A stretch of 64,000 nucleotides of DNA from Micromonospora cremea (GTDB taxonomy: Bacteria > Actinomycetota > Actinomycetes > Mycobacteriales > Micromonosporaceae), in NCBI RefSeq assembly GCF_900143515.1, contig NZ_FSQT01000002.1, positions 3,783,501-3,847,500 on the forward strand. Reading direction: 5' to 3'. Under the pieces are notes generated by a model that was not told where the DNA came from, made no database searches, and was given only the letters and a program-made list of their open reading frames with translations. The position numbers and the translations under genes were made by a program. Below are positions 1 to 7,335 of the stretch, piece after piece (within the stretch, counting starts at the first letter, position 1; the number at the start of each line of letters is the position of its first letter).

Positions 1-15
1 GCGCACGTCGCCAGG

Positions 16-3000
16 TCACGGCGGAGTGGTGACCGGCATCGGGTCGGTGTACGGCGAGCTGCCCACGACGTTGAACGACCGGATCCGATAGTGGTAGGTC
101 ACGCCTCGCACCAGACCGGTGTTGGTGAAGCCGCGACCGGTCACCGTGAAGGTGGCCACCTCCCGACCGAAGGCCGGGTCCAGCGCCCGCTGCACGATGA
201 ACCCGGCCCCCGGGCCGACCGGTGTGCTCGCCGCCCAGGCCAGGACCACCGTCGCGGTGTCCGGCCCCGGCGCGCTGGCGGTGACACCGACCCCGCTCGG
301 CGTGACCGGCGCGCGTGGGGTGCTCACCGCGGCCACCGTCGACCAGGCCGAGGCGGCGCCCAGGTACGTGGTCCGCACCCGGTAGTAGTACGTGGTGTCC
401 GGGGCGACCGTGACGTCCAGGTGGTTGTCACCGACCCCGATCGCGGTGGTGCCCGGACCGCTGGTGAAGGTCGGGTTGGTGGCCCGCTGCACGTCGATGC
501 CGGTGGCGAAGGAGCGGTTCGTCCAGCGCAGCGCCACCCGCAGCGGCGCGGCCGGCGGGATCGCCGCGGCCAGCCCGCTCGGTGTGGCCAGGTGCACCGA
601 GGCGGGCACGCTGTTCGACCAGGACGAGTAGCTGACGGCGTTCTCCGCCCGGATCCGATAGTGGTAGGTGACCCCGGGGGTGACCGTCGCGTCGGTGTAG
701 CGGGTGGCGGTGGCCGCGACGGTGATGGTGGTGACCTCGCCGCCGAAGGTCGCGTCGGTCGCCCGTTGCAGCAGGTGACTGGTGGCTGGCGGGCGACCGC
801 CGTTGCCGGTCCAGGCCAGCGCGATCGCCGGGAGCGCGGTGGCCGAGCCGGGCGCCGGCGTGGCGGTCAGCCCGGTCGGTGCCTTCGGCGCCACCCGCAG
901 CACCAACGGCCGGTTCATCCCGAGGTCGCGGTGGCCGGCGAGCTGGCTGTGCCAGCGGTACTCCCAGCCCAGGTTGACCAGATGGTTCACCACCAGGGCG
1001 GGTCGCCCGTCGGCCGGGCTGATCGGGGTCGAGCCGGTACGGGCGCCGGCCGGGCGGCCCGGGTCGAGCAGCCGGACGCTGTCGCCCAGCTTGAACGGCA
1101 GCGTCGGTGCGACCGGGCGTAGCGCCACCACCACGTCCTCCCGGGGATTGACCCGGACGATCTCCTTCCAGCCCAGCTCGCTGCCGTGTGGGAGCCGGAG
1201 CGTGCCGTCCCAGCCCACCCGGTTGATCAGCTGCACGTCGCAGCCGCCGATGCCCAGCGGCTCGGTCTGCCGCACGTTGCCGCTGATCCGCCAGAGCTGG
1301 GTCCCGTCGGTCGGCGCGCCGACCGGCACGGCCGGATCGGCGGCGAAGAGCACTTCGGTGACGGGGTCGGTGGGGCCGAGCGGCAGGGTCGCCGGGGTGA
1401 GCGGCCCGGCGTGCGGGTGCCCGACACCGAGTCGGCCGGCCAGCCGGCCGTGGTCGGGCTCGAAGACCTGTTGCGCGGCCTTCACCGCGACGGGCAGGGT
1501 GACCGGCCCGGTGGCGCCCGCCGGGGTGAAGGTGACCGTGCCGGCGTGCACCGGCACGGTCGTCTCCCGCGCGGTCCGCGTGCCGAACGCCGGATCGTAC
1601 GCCGGCTGCGGCACGATCGGCGGGCGCTGGCTGGCCGCGTACGCGAGGGGCAGCCGGCCGCGCAGCCGGGCAAGGTCGTACGGCGGCGCCGGCGCTCCGG
1701 TCACCCGGAACTGGAGCAGCGTGCGGGTGTTCGGGCCGTACCCCGGCTCGGTGGGGGGTGGGCCGCCCTCGGCGCTCCGGTCCGGCGCGTCGGTGTGCTG
1801 GTCGTAGCGCGGGTCGAAGCCGGGCAGCGGCGCCGGGGCGTCGTTGTACAGGATCAGCGTGCTGCCCGGGGGTACGGCGGAGAAGTCGATGAGCACGTCG
1901 GCCCGCTCGCCGGGGGCGAGCAGCAGCGTGTGCCCGTCGACGTTCAGCACGGTCGGGTCGAGCCGGTCGTAGCGGTAGCCGATCGGCCGGTTCGGCAGCA
2001 CCACCGGGGCGGGCAGCAGCCCGGCCTCGTTGCCGATCTGGATGAACGCCGGCCCGGCGGCGCGCGGGTCCGGCACCCCGCCGTCGCGCCCGTCGGTCGG
2101 CCAGTCCGGCGGTCGGTCCGCCGACCGCACAGCGGGCACCATCGGCACCTCACCGGCGTCGGGGTCGGCCAGAGCGCCGTCGTCCGTCCACATCGGTGAG
2201 TCCGAGCAGGCCCGGTAGAGCTGGAGGTTGAGGCTGCGGCCCAGGCAGGCGTTGAGGATCCGGAACCGGTACGCCCGCGGCCGCACCTCCAGGTACGGGT
2301 AGGCGGCGCCGTTGACCAGCGGGGTGTCGCCGTACACCTCGGGCACCGCGCACGGGTGCGGCGTGCCGGGGCCCAGCGGCGGCTCGTCCGGCGCGCCGAC
2401 CGGGTCGTGGTGCGGGTTCGGCACCGGGCCGGGTCCGGTCGGCGGCGGTCCGCCGGTGACGCCGTCGGCCGTCGGCCAGCCGTCCACCGCGGGCCAGCCG
2501 TCGCTCCGGGTGCCGTCCGGGGCGGTGGTGCGCGACCAGGGGCCGTAGTCCCACCGGCCGGTCGGGTTGCGCCCGCCGGACCGGTACGGGTTCTGCCGGG
2601 GCTGGTAGACGTGTGGGTGCCAGAGGCTGCCCCGGGCACCCCAGCGTTCCCGGTCCCAGGTCGGGTCCTCGGCGGCCAGTTGGGTGTCGTCCGGCACGAA
2701 CGTCTTGTCCTCGATGACCAGCGGTAGCTGGTCGGCCGGCAGCACCCCGTCCGCGACGAGCTGGTCCTCGGCCGGGTCGGTGAGCAGGTAGAGCGCGAGC
2801 TGCCCGCCGTAGACGGTGAGCCGGGCCAGGCCGAGGGTGTTGTCGTGGAACCACAGCAGCCGGCCGCTCTGCTCGTTGGGGTAGTAGAGCGTGGTGGCGC
2901 CGGCCCCGGGCGGCGGCATGTCCGGCACGTGGGTCAGGCCCGTCCCGGTCGGGTACGGGGTGATCTCCCCGGCCGGGGTGATCCACTGCCCCGGGTTGCC

Positions 3001-3702
3001 GGCGCTCGTCCAGCCGGTCTGCGCCCCGGCCAGGTGCAGCACCGCCCGGTTCTGCGGGTACGGCGCCGGGCCGTCCAGCGGCCCGGTGCCGGCCCCCTCG
3101 ACCGTGTCGTCGACCGGCAGGAACAACTCGCCGGCCCGGCCGGTGGGGAGCTGGTTGATGAACTTCACCCGGACCGGCCGGCCCCGGCGGGCGAGAATCA
3201 TCGGCCCGAGGTGCCAGGGCCGCTCCGGGGGCGCCACCGTGTTGTGGCCGGACGCGTCGGTGCCCAGGTTGAGCTGCCGGTAGCCGCGCAGCCGGGTGGC
3301 CGGCAGGTCCCGGTGCAGCCGTTGGGCGTACTCCTGCAGGCCGATCTCGTAGTAGTCGCATCCCGGATAGCTGATCGTGTCCGGCACCGCCACCGGCAGG
3401 TACCCACCGAGGTCGCTGCGGCCCAGCTGGCCCGGGGTGGGCAGCACGTCGACGAACTTGCGCAGCCCGGTGCCCGGCACGACCCGTCCGTGCGGATCGC
3501 GTGCCGGGCGGGGGCTGTGCGCGAAGTTCGGCACCGGGCCGAAGCAGTGCGGCACGACGGCCGGGTCGAGACTGGGCGCCGGGGCGGCCTCCTCGACGGT
3601 GCGTGCGGCCGGCACGGACGCCACCCGTCCATTGGCACCGCCGTTGCCGTCGCGGGCGCTCCGCTCGAACCAGGTGGAGCGGAGTCTGCGGAAAATCGCC
3701 AT
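16..3702 (-). CDS. Multicopper oxidase-fold protein without copper ligands, with three C-terminal fibronectin type III domains
   Basis: This 1228-residue protein has cupredoxin-domain landmarks of multicopper oxidases, but the copper motifs are altered. The usual HLHG reads HLAG (about residue 220), HDH reads HDN in WFHDN (about 284), the HPxHxH site reads EPLGIGG (about 817), and HCH reads HSQ in RWHSQLAGH (about 917). Three fibronectin type III repeats fill roughly residues 935-1228, each with the YHYRIR or YYYRVR strand signature. The ATG at 3702 was chosen because GGGGAGAG lies just upstream; the frame is open further but runs through nei2. No Sec signal peptide or membrane segment is obvious, although family members are usually exported. 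By inference it is a structural, binding or lectin-like scaffold rather than an oxidase. The gene is complete, with its stop at 16-18. Confidence 0.85.
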   Translation of the reverse strand: MAIFRRLRSTWFERSARDGNGGANGRVASVPAARTVEEAAPAPSLDPAVVPHCFGPVPNFAHSPRPARDPHGRVVPGTGLRKFVDVLPTPGQLGRSDLGGYLPVAVPDTISYPGCDYYEIGLQEYAQRLHRDLPATRLRGYRQLNLGTDASGHNTVAPPERPWHLGPMILARRGRPVRVKFINQLPTGRAGELFLPVDDTVEGAGTGPLDGPAPYPQNRAVLHLAGAQTGWTSAGNPGQWITPAGEITPYPTGTGLTHVPDMPPPGAGATTLYYPNEQSGRLLWFHDNTLGLARLTVYGGQLALYLLTDPAEDQLVADGVLPADQLPLVIEDKTFVPDDTQLAAEDPTWDRERWGARGSLWHPHVYQPRQNPYRSGGRNPTGRWDYGPWSRTTAPDGTRSDGWPAVDGWPTADGVTGGPPPTGPGPVPNPHHDPVGAPDEPPLGPGTPHPCAVPEVYGDTPLVNGAAYPYLEVRPRAYRFRILNACLGRSLNLQLYRACSDSPMWTDDGALADPDAGEVPMVPAVRSADRPPDWPTDGRDGGVPDPRAAGPAFIQIGNEAGLLPAPVVLPNRPIGYRYDRLDPTVLNVDGHTLLLAPGERADVLIDFSAVPPGSTLILYNDAPAPLPGFDPRYDQHTDAPDRSAEGGPPPTEPGYGPNTRTLLQFRVTGAPAPPYDLARLRGRLPLAYAASQRPPIVPQPAYDPAFGTRTARETTVPVHAGTVTFTPAGATGPVTLPVAVKAAQQVFEPDHGRLAGRLGVGHPHAGPLTPATLPLGPTDPVTEVLFAADPAVPVGAPTDGTQLWRISGNVRQTEPLGIGGCDVQLINRVGWDGTLRLPHGSELGWKEIVRVNPREDVVVALRPVAPTLPFKLGDSVRLLDPGRPAGARTGSTPISPADGRPALVVNHLVNLGWEYRWHSQLAGHRDLGMNRPLVLRVAPKAPTGLTATPAPGSATALPAIALAWTGNGGRPPATSHLLQRATDATFGGEVTTITVAATATRYTDATVTPGVTYHYRIRAENAVSYSSWSNSVPASVHLATPSGLAAAIPPAAPLRVALRWTNRSFATGIDVQRATNPTFTSGPGTTAIGVGDNHLDVTVAPDTTYYYRVRTTYLGAASAWSTVAAVSTPRAPVTPSGVGVTASAPGPDTATVVLAWAASTPVGPGAGFIVQRALDPAFGREVATFTVTGRGFTNTGLVRGVTYHYRIRSFNVVGSSPYTDPMPVTTPP

Positions 3703-3871
3703 GGCTCTCCCCGGGGTCGGGGCACGAGGGCCGCCACCCCGGCGTGGCGACCTGGTCGGGCCCGGCACTCTGACGATCGGTGAGCACTCAACCGCAGCAT
3801 GCGACTCCGGCGGCCGGTTAGGAATTACCCAATCGTCCGTATCTGGGGCGACCTCGGTCCAGGTGGGGTGG

Positions 3872-4717
3872 TCAGGCGGGCGGAGGGGCCTCCTGGTGCT
3901 CCGGTTGGCAGACCGGGCACCAGTAGGTGACACGTTCGCCCAGCTCCTGCTTGCGGATCGCGGTGCCGCAGCGGCGACAGGGTTGAGCGCGGCGGCCGTA
4001 CACGTAGCTGGTCTTCCCCCGGTGCAGCGAGCCGGTGGTGCTCTGCGTCCAGCGGCCCCGGTTGGCGGCGAGCAGCCGCTGCGCCAGGGCCACCGTGCCG
4101 GCCAGGTCGGGCACCGCACGCACCGGCGTCCACGGCGACACCCCGCGCAGGAAGAGCACCTCGCACTTGTAGAGGTTGCCGACGCCGGCCAGGTTGCGCT
4201 GGTCCAGCAGCGCCTCGCCGATGGTCTGTTCAGGATGGGCGGCGAGCCGGCGGACCGCCTCGGCCGGGTCCCAGTCGGGGCCGAGCAGGTCGGGGCCGAG
4301 GTGGCCGACCAGGGTGTCCTCCTCTGCGGCGGGCACCAGGACCAGCTCGTGCAGGTGGTAGCCGACCGCGACCGCCCCGGGGCTGCGCAGCACCACCCGG
4401 ATCAGGTGCGCCGGCCGGCCACTCCAACGTTCCCCCGGCGCGTACGCCCGCCAGGCGCCGTCCATTCGCAGGTGCGAGTGCAGCGTCCAGTGCGCCCCGC
4501 CCACGGTGGGCCCGCCGGTATTGGCGCGGCTCGGGTCCGGGGCGGTGAGGCGGAGCAGCAGGTGCTTGCCCCGGCTGGCCGACTCGCGGACGGTCCAACC
4601 GGTGAGGTCCGTGGTGGCCAACTGGGGCACCCGGAAATCACTGCCGGTGAGACGCGCGCCAGCCAGCGCGCGGTGCAGCACGCGCGCGGTGTTCCAGACG
4701 GTGTCGCCTTCGGGCAC
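3872..4717 (-). CDS. nei2: Formamidopyrimidine-DNA glycosylase/endonuclease VIII family (Nei2-like)
   Basis: This is a base-excision repair glycosylase and AP lyase of 281 residues. After processing of the initiator Met, the N terminus is PEGDTVW, giving the catalytic Pro and Glu of the family; this fixes the start at the GTG at 4717, preceded by GGAGGG. Lys51 (SRGKHLL) matches the conserved catalytic lysine. A helix-two-turn-helix region (GEALLDQRNLAGVGNLYKC) and a C-terminal four-Cys zinc finger (CRRC...CPVC) follow. It lies 2.6 kb from lhr on the same strand. Mycobacteria keep nei and lhr as neighbours, so a shared repair role is plausible. Confidence 0.92.
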   Translation of the reverse strand: MPEGDTVWNTARVLHRALAGARLTGSDFRVPQLATTDLTGWTVRESASRGKHLLLRLTAPDPSRANTGGPTVGGAHWTLHSHLRMDGAWRAYAPGERWSGRPAHLIRVVLRSPGAVAVGYHLHELVLVPAAEEDTLVGHLGPDLLGPDWDPAEAVRRLAAHPEQTIGEALLDQRNLAGVGNLYKCEVLFLRGVSPWTPVRAVPDLAGTVALAQRLLAANRGRWTQSTTGSLHRGKTSYVYGRRAQPCRRCGTAIRKQELGERVTYWCPVCQPEHQEAPPPA

Positions 4718-4826
4718 CCCGCTATCTTCCCTCCTTCGAGCAAGATTGGCATGTGTCGTCATTTGTACCCAGGTTCCTCATGATCTCCCGACATACGAGG
4801 GTCGGGGAGTTCTGAGGAGAATGCCC

Positions 4827-6071
4827 ATGACACGACCCCGATGGCGTCCTCGCTCCGTCGTCCTCGTTCCCACCCTGGCTCTCGCGCTCACCGCCGCGCT
4901 CGTGCCCGCCACCAGCCCGGCCACCCCCGCAGCCGGCCAGCCGCTGACCCTCACCGCCGCCGCCCCCGGCGGCGAACGGTGGAACGCCGACCTGTCCGTC
5001 GTCGACCGGGACGTCAACGTCCGGCGCAGCGCCGCCGGGCTCCGGCTGCGGGAGGCTCGGGCCGCCGGGCACAGCCGCAGCGCGGTCGCCGAGGGAATGC
5101 TGCTGACCGCTCCGCGCACCCTCAGCCGGCCGGCCACCCGGGTCCGCGCCGAGATCACCGCCTCAGTCCCCGCCGGTGCCACAGTGGAGGCGCAGGTCCG
5201 GGGCTGGCGGGTCAGCGGCTGGACCGAGTGGCGGGGCGCCACCGCCGGCGCGGTCTTCGACCGGCCGGTCAGCCGGGTGCAGACCCGGGTGGTGCTCACC
5301 GCGTGGGCCGGTGGTGCCACCGCGACGGTACGCGGTGTCCAGCTCACCGCCGACGCGACCGCCGCCGTCTCCGCCGCCACCCCCGGCCTCACCTACCGGG
5401 TGTACGCCACCCGGATCGGGCTGGTCGGCGAGCTGACCGCCAACGGCCGTACGGTGCAGCCACAGGACCACTTCGTGGCGCTGCCGTCGCGTCGTGGGCT
5501 CTCCCCGCTCAACAGCGGCGACTACACCGTGCGGGTCTGCACCACCACCGGCTCGCGCTGTGAGTACGCGCCGGTCTGGGACGTCGGGCCGTGGAACACC
5601 CGCGACGACTACTGGAACCCGTCGGCCGTGCGGGAGAACTGGAAGAACCTGCCACAGGGTCGGCCCGAGGCACAGGCCGCGTACCAGTCCGGCTACAACG
5701 GCGGGCGGGACCAGTTCGGGCGTACGGTGCTCAACCCGGCCGGCATCGACCTGGCCGACGGCACGTTCTGGGACGGCTTGCAGCTGACCACCAACGCCTG
5801 GGTGGACGTGGCCTACCTGTGGACCGGTGGCGGGCCGCGCGGGGTGGTCGGCGACGAGCCGCTCAACATCCGCACCGGGGCCAGCACGTCGTACCCGATC
5901 CGTGGCCTCGCCGCCCGGTTCGCCAACGTGCCGATCCAGTGCTACGTCACCGGCCAGTCGGTGGCCGGCCCCTACCGCACCACCACCCGGTGGAACCGCC
6001 TGGCCAGCGGGCACTACGTCAGCCACGCGTACATCTCCGCCGTGTACGGCGGCTCCGTGCCGGTCTGCTGA
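4827..6071 (+). CDS. Secreted protein with DPBB/RlpA-like and C-terminal SH3b-like regions
   Basis: A 414-residue protein with an Arg-rich N terminus followed by a hydrophobic stretch and an Ala/Pro-rich segment, a typical Sec signal peptide ending near residue 31-37. The start is ATG 4827 because GAGGAG (4814-4819) is 7 nt upstream; the ATG at 4821 would be too close. The middle part (VWDVGPWNTRDDYW) resembles actinobacterial secreted proteins with a double-psi beta-barrel-like fold. The last 70 residues (PLNIRTGAST ... VSHAYISAVYG) look like a bacterial SH3 wall-binding domain. The likely place of action is the cell wall. No catalytic residues can be assigned. Its stop is only 7 nt from that of the convergent CPCC gene. 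Confidence 0.8.
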   Translation: MTRPRWRPRSVVLVPTLALALTAALVPATSPATPAAGQPLTLTAAAPGGERWNADLSVVDRDVNVRRSAAGLRLREARAAGHSRSAVAEGMLLTAPRTLSRPATRVRAEITASVPAGATVEAQVRGWRVSGWTEWRGATAGAVFDRPVSRVQTRVVLTAWAGGATATVRGVQLTADATAAVSAATPGLTYRVYATRIGLVGELTANGRTVQPQDHFVALPSRRGLSPLNSGDYTVRVCTTTGSRCEYAPVWDVGPWNTRDDYWNPSAVRENWKNLPQGRPEAQAAYQSGYNGGRDQFGRTVLNPAGIDLADGTFWDGLQLTTNAWVDVAYLWTGGGPRGVVGDEPLNIRTGASTSYPIRGLAARFANVPIQCYVTGQSVAGPYRTTTRWNRLASGHYVSHAYISAVYGGSVPVC

Positions 6072-6078
6072 CCCGGAC

Positions 6079-6339
6079 TCAGCCCCGCCGGGCGCCGTCC
6101 GGGCGCTCGTCGGGGCGGGCCAGGCGCACCATGTCCTGGTAGCGCGGGTGGCTGGCGCCGTAGACGGCGTAGTTGAGTCGGGCGTGCGAGAGGCTCAGGT
6201 CGCCGTTGGGGCCGCCCCGGACCGCGTCGGCGTCGGCGTCGGACTGACCGTCATCGGTCCAGAAGCAGACCGGGCAGGTCCCGCCGCCGGTCCGGGAGGC
6301 ACAGCAGGGACAGGCCACGGGAACTACGTGTTCACCCAC
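6079..6339 (-). CDS. CPCC-family cysteine-rich protein
   Basis: A small protein (about 86 residues) with the pattern CPCC...CPVCFW followed by GPNGDLSLSHARLNY, which matches the CPCC cysteine-rich family of unknown function. The four Cys near the N terminus suggest zinc binding. The start is uncertain: GTG 6339 places the CPCC motif near the N terminus as in relatives, while GTG 6390 would add 17 residues and overlap the upstream GNAT gene. Neither has a strong ribosome binding site. It follows the GNAT gene closely and may be co-transcribed. Confidence 0.75.
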   Translation of the reverse strand: MGEHVVPVACPCCASRTGGGTCPVCFWTDDGQSDADADAVRGGPNGDLSLSHARLNYAVYGASHPRYQDMVRLARPDERPDGARRG

Positions 6340-6364
6340 CGGGGAAGCATTCCACAGTCGAATA

Positions 6365-6934
6365 TCAGCCGGCGACCCGCAGGAGGTCACCGGGGGCCAC
6401 CGCAGAGATCCAGGGCGTGGCGGACATGTCGGGAGGCTGACCCGCGGCTCCGATGCGCAGCTCGAGGACCATCTCGTCGTGCAGCGGGATCCCGTCCTCG
6501 CCCACCAGCGGGATCTCCGGTTTGAGCAGCCGGGCCCGGTCCACCGCGCCCCGGTCCACGCGGACCAGCCGCATGCCGCGCCGCTGGTAGAACCGCAGCG
6601 CCCGCAGGTTGTCGTTGGTGGTGATCAGCCACACCCGGGCCAGGCCCGCCGCGGCGGCCGTCGCGGTCGCCGCCGACAGCAGCGCGGTGCCGACGCCGCC
6701 GCCGGGCACGGCCGCGACCACGCTGACCACTTCCAGGCCGTCGGCGTTGGCCCGGTGGGCCAGCGCACCGACCACCACGCCCGCGCCGTCCACCGCCACC
6801 AGTGTCGGCAGGGTACGCAGGTCGTACCGGGTGTCGTGGGCGATGACGTACGGGCCGCCCCACTCGCGTTCGTGCAACGCGTCGACCGCCGCCCGCTCGG
6901 CGGGGCCGACCGCCCGCACCTCGAACCCACCCAC
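6365..6934 (-). CDS. GNAT family N-acetyltransferase
   Basis: A 189-residue acetyltransferase. The acetyl-CoA binding motif A is visible as VVAAVPGGGVGTALL (about residues 70-85), followed by an Ala-rich helix and the motif-B-like LITTNDNLRALRFYQRRGMRL. GTG 6934 was chosen because GGGAGGCGGGG lies immediately upstream; the frame is open to 7045 but without a ribosome site. The substrate is unknown. The C-terminal KPEIPLVGEDGIPLHDE stretch looks like a subfamily signature. It is probably followed by the CPCC gene on the same transcript. Confidence 0.85.
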   Translation of the reverse strand: MGGFEVRAVGPAERAAVDALHEREWGGPYVIAHDTRYDLRTLPTLVAVDGAGVVVGALAHRANADGLEVVSVVAAVPGGGVGTALLSAATATAAAAGLARVWLITTNDNLRALRFYQRRGMRLVRVDRGAVDRARLLKPEIPLVGEDGIPLHDEMVLELRIGAAGQPPDMSATPWISAVAPGDLLRVAG

Positions 6935-7080
6935 GTCCCCGCCTCCCGCGCCGCCCCGTCTGCTCCGCCGGCCGAAGAGCGTACCCGCGTCGCTCGGTCG
7001 ACGGCGGCTGGCGGATATGGGACACGGCACTGGCCGACCGGCCACTCCCGCCGCCGGGCGCGGTTGGGCAGACTGCCCTG

Positions 7081-7254
7081 GTGATACATCGGTCGTACCG
7101 GCGCGGCGCGGTGGTGCTCAACTACCTCGAGGCGAAGACCCCGGCCGCGGACCGTACGCGCTACGAGAAGGTCCTCGCCAACCTCGGCCGAGCACCAAGT
7201 CCGTGGCGCCGGCGGGCATGTCTGTCTGCTGAGCGTCATACCTGTGAGTCATAG
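7081..7254 (+). CDS. Possible 57-residue ORF or gene remnant
   Basis: A short GTG-started frame whose first 36 residues have coding-like composition (GAVVLNYLEAKTPAADR, then RYEKVLANLG). After about residue 36 the composition degrades, and its TAG stop lies inside the loop of the hairpin at 7233-7276. No ribosome binding site is seen, so it would have to be leaderless, or it is the 5' remnant of a gene cut by the hairpin. I do not recognise the family. Confidence 0.3.
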   Translation: MIHRSYRRGAVVLNYLEAKTPAADRTRYEKVLANLGRAPSPWRRRACLSAERHTCES

Positions 7255-7276
7255 ATATGCCTCACAGGCATGACGC
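7233..7276. repeat. Long hairpin with conserved 12-nt loop, copy 1
   Basis: The left arm GCGTCATACCTGTGAG (7233-7248) and right arm CTCACAGGCATGACGC (7261-7276) pair over 16 bp with one mismatch, which is a G-U pair if read from the minus strand. The 12-nt loop on the minus strand is GCATATCTATGA, identical to the loop of the hairpin at 55525-55566. It lies between the small ORF at 7081 and the convergent 3' end of lhr. It lacks a T tract, so a simple intrinsic terminator is not the best reading. Confidence 0.8.
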
Positions 7277-7335
7277 GCAAGAGGGTGCGGTCCGCCGGGC
7301 GTAGGCCGTGCGGCGGGTGGGGTGCTTCCGCCGGG

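Noticed and set aside
91..2639. Several long plus-strand frames and other minus-strand frames opposite the multicopper-oxidase-like gene
   Set aside because: They are Arg/Gly/Pro-rich mirror products of high third-position GC, with no domain signal or ribosome site.
7233..7276. Hairpin copy 1 as an ordinary terminator for lhr
   Set aside because: It has a 12-nt AT-rich loop and no T tract, and the loop is identical to a distant copy; this does not fit a simple terminator.
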